Assembly (NCBI GenBank): GCA_900073065.1
Contig: FJOG01000009.1
Location: 499,647 to 563,646, forward strand
DNA from: Phialocephala subalpina
Taxonomy: Eukaryota > Ascomycota > Leotiomycetes > Helotiales > Mollisiaceae
DNA: 64,000 bases
Reading direction: 5' to 3'
The notes below the pieces were generated by a model. The model did no database searches. It was not told the origin of the DNA and saw nothing but the letters and a program-made list of their open reading frames with translations. This document shows, one piece after another, positions 55,916 to 64,000 of the stretch (position 1 is its first letter; the number at the start of each line of letters is the position of its first letter). The translations under genes and the position numbers were made by a program.

Positions 55916-57498
55916 ATGGCCCCTGGTGTTGAGATTCTCGAAAGGCTCCATCCACTCTGGTATGCCTCTTCAAAATTTGATTCATCATGTTGCTGAATTA
56001 CCATAGCAATAATTTTCCCTGTCTTCATTCATTCTCTTCTTACGGCTCTGATCGTATGGATCAATCAGCATATTTCGAGGGACTTCAACCTTCCTAGCAC
56101 CATCGTGAGTGTTCCTATAAATTGTTCCAAAAGTCCCCCATTAACACGTACATCAGATCCCTTCGTTGTCCATAGTCGTCGGTCTCATGCTTGTCTTCCG
56201 CAATCAGACCGCATTTCAACGATTCTGGGATGGTCGATGTCAATTCAACGTCGTGACAACATCAGTCAGATGTCTTGCACGGCAATTTCTTGTCCTTGTA
56301 CCGGCGCCTTCGATGCAGTCTTCTCTACCCGGGTTCCATACGGTCGTTTCAAATGACTCTATGATCCCCAAGTCTATGAGAAACTCGCAAAATACTCTTG
56401 CAGAACGAGGACCAAGTTCTGGAGATGTCGTCTTGTCGAGATCAGAAGAAATTAAAACCATCGAGACTGTCAACATTTTGATTGCGATGCTCTACACGAT
56501 CAAGAACCATTTACGTGCGGAATGGGGCGTTGCTCTGTCTCCTGGAACCAGCCTCACTGAGAATGGCCAAGAGAGTACAAGCGACGAGTATAAAGATCTG
56601 TTGCCTCCTGGACTGAAAGGGTATGAGCATAGAGGATTAGGGTTGACTCTTGAGTTGGCAACCTTTGTGGAGAAGTTCATCAACTTGGGAGTAGAGAAGT
56701 ACGAATGCTCCTCGGACACTCAGAGGACGAAACTAATATTGCTATAGGAATTGGTTCCATAATGCTGCTTCAGCAGCTATGCTCGGAGAGCTCAATGCTT
56801 TGGTGAAAGCCTACGGCAATATGGAAGTAATTCGTTTAGTCCCTATTCCTGTTGCACATTTGTGAGTCTCGAGCTTGACTCCAAGTCGAAGTGTACTGAA
56901 CATTGCTACAGGATCCATCACAAGCAAACGCTGGCCCTTTTCTGCGGCATACTGCCTTTTGCCATGGCTTCTGAAATGGATTGGTGGGCAGTTCCTCTAG
57001 TTGCATTCGTGTCCTTCACTCTGTGAGTTTCCCTATTTTCTGTGCCATGCTGGATACTTGCTGATTACTGTCGTTAGATATGGAATTGAGGGCATAGCAC
57101 AAACATACGAAGATCCGTTCGGCGTAGCCAAAATCGATATCAACATGGACGATATTGTCGAAGATACTCGTCGAGAAGTCGATGTGCTTCTGACTGCCTG
57201 GCAAACCCAAGGCCCTGGCGATGGTGGGATATTCCGTCCTCGAGTGTCTGGTGTGCCAAAATCGGACAACAGTAGCGACTTTTACGATGGGGAGCTGAAC
57301 ACGAGCGAGGAAAGTGGCATGAGAAGTGGGGTTCGCTTTGTCGTCAGCGATATGACGGAAGGTAGCGAAAGCTATAGGGACGATGATCAGGTTGAGATCC
57401 GAAATCTGAGAGCTGCGAGGGTGTCAAGTGCTATCAGTCCAGGTATGGCGACTGCAAATTCTGGGGCCAGCGATTATTTTGATGCCGAGAATGCTTAG
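55916..57498 (+). CDS. Bestrophin-like anion channel protein, 5' exon unresolved
   Basis: Bestrophin/UPF0187 family; members conduct chloride or bicarbonate across membranes. Resolved exons 55916-55959, 56007-56104, 56157-56698, 56748-56861, 56912-57022 and 57078-57498 join in frame to over 440 residues. Family motifs: WPLVLRFSKGSIHSAI, FIHSLLTALIVWINQHI, LSIVVGLMLVFRNQTAFQRFWDGR, LPPGLKGYEHRGLGLTLEL, VIRLVPIPVAHLIHHKQTLALF and YGIEGIAQTYEDPFG. The last contains the Ca-clasp-like acidic end of the channel core. The C-terminal 100 residues are Ser/Asp-rich and likely cytosolic. The first resolved exon begins mid-codon, so at least one upstream coding exon is missing from this call. Confidence 0.87.
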
Positions 57499-58058
57499 AC
57501 TCTTTAGACAGGGTATGGGAAGGCGTTAACATAGCACTTAGAAGCATTGTATTGAGCTAGATTGAGCGTTTCTGTAAATGTTATTTTCTATACCTAGGTA
57601 CCGGATGATTCTAAGCGTATGAAGATTCAATGTCCCCAATGGAGCATGATACTGTGGTGTGGGTAGAGCAGGCTATACAAAGTGGAAGCAAATCTGGTTA
57701 CTTTCACCCTTTGAAAAAGTCTAGGACGTTCGACTCGAGTTTGGAACCTGTGCTTACAATATACCCCACACACGTGACTTTCGTGATATCTCGCGAATGA
57801 CGCGCTTCGATTTTTATCGGACGACTACAACGTGGGCAAAACCAAACATATCTCGATCTATTTCGTTGGATACCTGGGCCATCGATTACTACCACGGTCT
57901 CCATCAAGCATCGTTCTTGAGGATTTTATCTTCGAAAGACGAACTTATCTCTGTACATCCGCGAACCGCGTACTCTTCAATCTTCACAGAAGCCAGACGC
58001 GTCCCACACGGTACGCCACTCTCAGGAGATGCTAGCAACGAGATAATCCTCCAGCATA
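57499..58058. other. Intergenic
   Basis: 3' region of the bestrophin-like gene and promoter of the DUF4211 gene. Nothing recognised. Confidence 0.55.
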
Positions 58059-60481
58059 ATGCCCCCAAACCTCCAAAAGAAGGCGCACCGCAAGCGGCAG
58101 ACGCGACTAACATTCGGCCCTGTTGATCGATCCTCATCGCCACCGACTATAAGCCCAGCAAGAGTACGATACGAGCTGGATGGAGCAAGACGAACACCTG
58201 CATCTAGCCGTCAAGATGCCGCAGATCCTTTCGAAAGTGGTGATGTATTATCTTCTTCAAAGAAAGACAACTTCAGTTCTGGAGGGCGAAAAAAGAATGG
58301 AACGCTGCCATTCAAGGCTTTGCCGACACCTGTAAAGTCTTCGCAGATACAGGCAGAAGGTGCGTCAGGTATGTCATCCAAAGTGTCCAGAAGCCCCATC
58401 GGACATCCACATTAGTTTCAAAGTAGGATATTGGTAGTCTTCAGAGTCACTGCTAACACCGAAATCTAGACAACCTAGATGTCGATCACGATCCTAAATC
58501 CTCCACAACCAGTCGGCAGACGCGAAGCACCCCCAAATTTATGTCTACTATCGGAAAGAAGAAACAGCAGTCGCTAGGATTCGATGGAGCATACTCATCT
58601 GACGACTCTGACGCGGAACCCAACATCACTCCATCTAAGAAAAAGCAAACCACAAGAAAGGTGATGGGGTTTGTCAATCTGGTTTCGAGCAGTGATGAAA
58701 ATACGCCTTCAACCGCCCTCACAAAGACTCCGACTAAGAAGACACCTTCTGGCCGTATTACTCGATCCTCGGACCCTAAGAGCAAGAGCCGGAGGCAGAA
58801 GTCGATAACTCTTTCAAGCTCGGACAATGATGCTCCTATTCCCGCTCCCAGATCTCGCGGACCGCGAAAGGGTCAGGCCCAACGGGGTACAAATACTCCT
58901 ACCCTACCTCGGTTACATACGACTGGTAAACGAATTGTACAAGAAGACAGTCCTGATGATGATCCCATTATATCTTCACCAAAGCGTTCACAAAAACCAA
59001 CCTACCAGGTCAAGCGGGCTGATGATGATGAGGATGAAGACGATGAAGATATCAAACCAACACCAGTCAGGCGTCGTGCGAGGCAGCCTTTTGTGGATGA
59101 AGAAGAAGACGAACCCATTGTATCACCACTAAAACGCAATCGGTCCAATTTCAAGCTTGAATCCTCCTCGGATAGTGATGTATCACCAACCAAGCGTCCA
59201 CGCCGTGGTAATCAACAGAATTTCCAGAGCGACAGTGATGATCTTCCGTCTCCAAGCAAAATTCCGCGACAAAGCCGAGCTTCAGAGAGCGATACCCCTC
59301 AACGAACAACGCGTCAGCAGAAGGGAAAGAGGAAGCACCGGACGGAGAGAGAGAAAAAGATGGAGCTTCTCAAGCGCAAACGCAATGGGGAGAACATCGA
59401 AGAATTGACGGACTCGGGATCGAATTCTGATGCCTCTGAAGAGGAAGATGATTTTGAACAATTGGAGGAGTTCGATGACGAGGAAGATGAAGAACTCCCT
59501 GTCCGCAACTCAGCAAAGGGTAAACAGAAAAAAATGGCTGAAGAAGATGTCGATTCGGATAACTTTGTCACTGATGACGAAGATGAAGATGGAAACATCG
59601 GCATACCAGGCTACGCATCTATTCCAGTCGAGTTCACGCAACAAGCCCACAAGCCGCTGAAAGAACACTTCAAAGATGTCGTCGAGTGGTTGGTTCACAA
59701 CAAACTCAACCCCCACTTCCCAAAAAGTGATGATCTCTACCTGATAGCATTCGAAAAGGTTGACCGTGAGTGTGTTGGTCTTGCAAAGAGCAAGTTTGCG
59801 AGCACTCAATGGACTCCGGAATTCACGAGGGCTGTTTACGCTCGCCCAATACTTGAGGAATTTTCGCTGCAAGGCGAGGAAGGCTTTGATATGAAAAGCG
59901 GTCTACCCAAATGCTTCGCTTGCAATCACAGAAAGCATCAACCTTCATGCGCGCTTATGTTCAGTGGCGCGCCATACGACAAGAAGACTCTCGAGGAGTT
60001 GGACCAAGGGAGGGGCAGTGATGACTCGGACAAATCCGAAGAGGCAGAAGCGTCGTCCGACAATAGCGACAGCGACGATGACAGAAGTGTGAACAGCAAC
60101 GGAGAAGAGCTAGCTTCGACTTCAAAAAGATATCCCTCTGGCCCGTAAGTAATAATCAAATCCCATACTAACCCTGATACCATATTAACACCACATTCCA
60201 GCGTCTGTAAAGTGAACGCCCAACAAACCCACATTCTCGTCCACTGGAAGTGGAACCTGAATCAATGGGTGCTCCAGTCTCTCCAAGAGGAAGGCGAACT
60301 CACACCTGCGAAGCTAGCAGAGCGCGAAGCCATGAACCTGAAAAAGAGGACCAAGTATGCCAATAAGGTCGTGGATAGATGGGAAGAATCAGGACAGATC
60401 AAGAGCCTGTGGCGCGACTACAAGAGCCAGGTCGATACGGCAAGGAATCTAATAGCACAGGGCAAGGGAGGATGGAAGTAG
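58059..60481 (+). CDS. DUF4211-domain nuclear protein
   Basis: Exons 58059-58368, 58470-60144 and 60202-60481 give 754 residues; phases match. The N-terminal 450 residues are disordered, with alternating basic (SKKKQTTRK, RRGNQQ) and acidic Ser/Asp patches, many SP sites and probable nuclear signals. The conserved C-terminal part starts near NFVTDDEDEDG and contains YLIAFEKVDRECVGLAKSKF, CFACNHRKHQPSCALMFSG and, after an acidic spacer, VCKVNAQQTHILVHWKWNLN. The Cys/His set across this region (CxxC, His, C, then C and His) could bind zinc. A long amphipathic helix closes the chain. The molecular role of DUF4211 is unknown; a chromatin-linked role is only a guess from composition. Confidence 0.85.
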
Positions 60482-62120
60482 TTGGGATGCAATTGCGTCA
60501 AAGTCCGGGGAAAGGGAGGTGTTTGAGTTTGTATATTCATAAGGGACATTTCGAATCGGGCGGCACATATGCAGCGTGGCTTTCGTTTGAGTTGGGATAA
60601 TAGTGTGGGACTATGGAAAGGGAAAGTTCGGATTTCGGAACTACTGTTCTTTTCAAAGAGAACCGTGTCCCAGGAACGATCATAACGGCCGTCATGAAGC
60701 TTTGCACGATACCCCTAGCGCAGAGCTTGAATAAATACTTTGTATACTTCTAGAAATCATTCTATCGAACGTCAAGCTGATGACCTCGGCTCTATCCGAG
60801 GCAGCTAATTGAGCTTTTTCAGATTCAAAACATTCAAGATATGCAGCACCGCCACAAGTTCAATCCCAGATCCTGATCTGATTCAGGGGAAGAGAGCTCA
60901 GCTCAATTCAAGGAGGCGTTAGCGTTAAGGCGGGAAGTGGGGGCTACCCAGTCTCGGCAAGCGCCTCATCGTCAGTGCGGAAACTCCAGACTTCTCATGC
61001 ATCATTCGTGGCTGGGGAATTGATGAAGTCATCGATCCTATCCCCAAGACGCGCTACACTTTCAATTTCTGATGCCCTCGTGGAGTACTGCAAGGGCTAG
61101 ATTCTCGAGAAAGGGAGTTGCCACTCGATGCCGGACAGCAGCGTGTGGTGGTTGGCAAATGCTACCACCCATTGTAATTTTTCACGGCAGCTTGCCTTCG
61201 ATACGTATGTAATTTCCGAACTGGTAGCACAGATTCGTTGTCCCAGCACGTAGAGTTTGTTCTGGTGACGATGCTTGTTAATGTTAGAAAATTTTCACAT
61301 GGTTGCGGTTAAAAGCTACGATGATCTGCGCAAGGATACGTCAGTGAGGTCTGGGGTCAATGGGAATCGGAAATGGCATGACCGGAGCTGCATCTCCAGC
61401 TCCCAGATTCCACAATTTACCAACAAAAGATGAGACGAAGCCGCTTGATTCTTGTACTTGGATCATGACGTGCATATGGCTCTCGTGATCTGAGTTGGTT
61501 GCTGTACTACCTCGATCTCAATTTCAATTCTTTTCGTTTGCAATTGAGCAGCTTTATAGTCCCGAAGAATCTAGGTTCATTTAGAGATCATTTCAGGAGC
61601 GTAGTCAGTTTTGGGATACTGGGGAAGTTCTAGGCCACGAGGAGCGGCACTGGGAAGATGAAGTGGCGTAACGTGTAGCCAATGATATCGAGTGCTTATG
61701 CCTGTCGTGCAGGGTAGGTGGAGAAGCTTGAAGCAGCTCCAGCTTTGGAACGACGTCACTAAACGCGACCACGCTAGAACTTCCATGGGCGAGCAGGCTG
61801 CTTTCGTGCCATGAAGCAAGCAAGAATTGTAGACGCGTCACCCAAAGGAGAAAGACCCCAAAGGCTGATCTCATTTAAATTCAAATCAAGGTACTCCATG
61901 CCTGACGTTGTCACACAAACACAATCCATTTCCGTTGAGATTTCTCTCCTCTCTCTTCATACACAACTCTTCACGAGTTAATACCCTTTGACAATCACAA
62001 TTAACTTTGCGACGTAATCAGCTCCTCAATTGGGATTGATTTACTGAGAACAATCTCGGACTCAGCAAATACTTCGTCTTTTGCTTTTAGTGATACCCAT
62101 CTCTGCACTTGTCGCTCATC
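60482..62120. other. Intergenic, long promoter of the right-edge gene
   Basis: 1.6 kb. The part just before 62121 is T/C-rich and resembles a fungal leader. No gene, RNA or repeat recognised. Confidence 0.55.
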
Positions 62121-64000
62121 ATGTCTTCGTCCAAACAGGTCAACAGACCGACCAATACCAAGGACAAGGAGGCGGATGTTAACCGCAAACTCCAATTCTA
62201 CGGAATTGCTTCAGGTATGTCCTTGATCCCAGGTGCAGTTTTGACACTCTAACATGTTCGTCAGCTTTCCAAGCTGGCAAGGCCCCATCCGTAAGTCCCA
62301 TGGTATGTGGTATCACCATCCAATGCTAATATGAATAGAACGAGCAAATCGACATCGCTCTCAACAGCTTCCTAAAGTCGAAAGCCCTTGCCACTCCATC
62401 AAAGAAGCTCTCACCCGAGGGTCAAGCTTTGGTCGCAGATTTCCGCGAGGTGGTCACACAGGCCAAATACCTCCTTCTTGAGAAGAACGAGGGCAATCTC
62501 CTCCAGGACTTCATTTGGCAGTCACAGAAGATCGAGGGTGGAAATTCAGGAACACTTAGTGCTCCAGTCGACAAGGAGACTGCTAAACAGCATGGCAACG
62601 AGGCATTGGAGGGCTTAAGAACACTTGGAACGTTGATCATCAGCAACGGCCAATTCAGAAAGCTTAGTATGTTCAAACTATCTAGGAGTGGTGATAATGT
62701 CTAACAGTTTTCAGTGAATGATGTCCTCATCCTTGTGCGCGATATTGCGGGCGATGCTGCTACAAAGGCCGCCAGCAAGGTCAACCCCTCCGAGGACCAA
62801 TTGGCACAGATCGACAAACCAGCCGATGACAATACCTGGCACGATGTTCCTGACATGTCTGCTGGAAACATCAAGCAACAGCTCAAGAACCAATATAACC
62901 AACAGAAGCCCCTCTCCCGTAACGATGTTCGTGATGCCACAGGCAATGCAAGCGAAGCTGCCCACCCAGATGGTTCTCGTGACCCCGCAGATGCAGCTGC
63001 CATCGCTGGTCAAGATCAACAATATGGCACTGCTTCTGGGGTTGATGGTCAAGCTGGCTTGCAAAATGGAGCCGCTACTCTGAAGCAACGTGCTTCTGAG
63101 AACATTGACGAGGATACAAAGCAGAAGGGACGGGAGACCAGAGACCGCACCAAGAACTACCTCAAGGAGAAGATGCCCGAGGAGCGCCGTGAGCAGACCA
63201 TCTGGCGCCTTAAGAAGCTCGTTGTCGAGTGCCAAGGTCATCCCGATTGTGAGTATATCCAAGTGCTTTGCTGGGACCTTGCTAACGAGTCGCAGACCAA
63301 CAGGCTATCACCACATTGCTCGACTTGGCTGAAAAGTATGCCAGCCATGCTAACACCGTTGGTCAACAATCCACTGGCGCAGTGAAGGGTGCTCATGCCG
63401 ATACTTCTCTCCAACGTGCCGAGAGCGATCTCCGCCAACTCATCGAACGATTCGCCAACTACACAAGCATGGACGACCTCTTTGGCTCTCTCAACAACAT
63501 CTACAGTGATGCCGACAAGGATCCCGAATTGAAGGGTTGGTTCAAGAAGATGGACGCATATATTCGAAAGTGCCTCAAGCAGCAAGGCTACATCATGGAG
63601 GACTCTGCTACCGAGGAATGGAACCGTCTCTACGACCAAGGAAACTTCCTTCTCCGTGACCGTTACCGCAACCACACCGATCGCATCGTCGATGAGGTTA
63701 AGTTCATGGCAGATCAATTTGATCAGGACCCACAGAACAAGAAGTTCGCTCAATCCATGCAGAAGCTCTTCAATGATCTCGGCAATGATGAAAATGGCAA
63801 GCCAACCTTCAAGCCACACCTTGTCAAGGATCTCACTGAGGTCATTATCCCCGCTGCTTTCGCATCTCTCCGATATGTACCAATTCCCAGAATTGAGTAC
63901 TCTGACCCAATGATCGACGCAGTCATTGAGAACTTGGTCATTGAGAGTGACAATCTCATGCCCAACGTTCTCGAGATTGCCGGCGAAAACTACTTCAGAT
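62121..64000 (+). CDS. Large conserved fungal protein (DUF4449-like), 5' part
   Basis: Exons 62121-62214, 62265-62290, 62339-62666, 62715-63248 and 63296 to the window edge join in frame. About 560 residues are visible and the gene continues to the right. The sequence is mostly helical and hydrophilic: RKLQFYGIASAFQAGKAPSN, LRTLGTLIISNGQFRKLMND, then a polar Gln/Asp/Ala stretch, then EERREQTIWRLKKLVVECQG, FANYTSMDDLFGSLNNIYSD and PAAFASLRYVPIPRIEYSDP. From memory this resembles large Pezizomycotina proteins annotated DUF4449, but the label is tentative. The polar insert (about residues 180-280) looks disordered. No signal peptide or membrane span in the visible part. The second exon is only 26 bases. 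Confidence 0.75.

Overview
The window is nuclear DNA of a filamentous ascomycete (Pezizomycotina). Most genes are broken by short GT-AG introns, typically 44-65 bases, with CTAAC/CTGAC-type branch sites. Gene density is about one per 2-3 kb on both strands. The families are typical moulds: fungal Stn1, Alb1, Tom22, Pol12, TAP-like hydrolases, a secreted haem peroxidase and a DUF4211 protein. A Leotiomycete is my best guess, but that is inference only. Exon joins given below were worked out by hand and each closes in frame.

Layout. 1-1.3 kb: 3' truncated vacuolar Ca2+/H+ exchanger (-). 3.4-4.6 kb: telomere-capping protein Stn1 (-), followed by an intron-containing tRNA-His. 5.3-6.4 kb: DNAJC9-like J-protein (-). 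7.4-10.5 kb: 991-residue protein with a PD-(D/E)XK nuclease-like core (+). 10.9-12.9 kb: polytopic membrane protein (-). 13.1-15.9 kb: membrane-anchored TAP-like serine hydrolase (-). 16.7-17.7 kb: HSL-type esterase (+). 19.3-20.3 kb: small secreted protein (+). 21.7-22.9 kb: class II aldolase (-), next to a degenerate tandem repeat. 23.8-25.1 kb: secreted RNase T2 (+). 25.8-28.1 kb: Ubp1-like deubiquitinase (-). 28.3-28.9 kb: Alb1 (+). 30.1-32.0 kb: FAD-linked oxidoreductase (-). 32.7-34.2 kb: MFAP1-type splicing factor (+). 34.3-36.3 kb: Pol12 (-). 37.2-39.0 kb: protein kinase (+).

39-47 kb and 51.5-54.3 kb are looser, accessory-looking DNA. They hold three degenerate genes whose in-frame stops mostly fit C-to-T changes, and a secreted peroxidase at 42.7-44.6 kb (+). 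Housekeeping genes resume with an ADF-H protein of 1,289 residues (47.4-51.4 kb, -), Tom22 (54.7-55.2 kb, +), a bestrophin-like channel (55.9-57.5 kb, +), a DUF4211 protein (58.1-60.5 kb, +) and the 5' part of a large conserved fungal protein that runs off the right edge (62.1 kb onward, +).

There is no gene cluster with one common task. Several processes recur: chromosome maintenance (Stn1, Pol12), RNA and ribosome work (MFAP1, Alb1, tRNA-His), protein quality control and import (J-protein, deubiquitinase, Tom22), and secretion of hydrolases and oxidases. I saw no transposase, CRISPR or viral gene. The most unusual items are the PD-(D/E)XK-like protein, a candidate 28-base intron, a dispersed inverted-repeat motif found four times, and the set of decayed genes.
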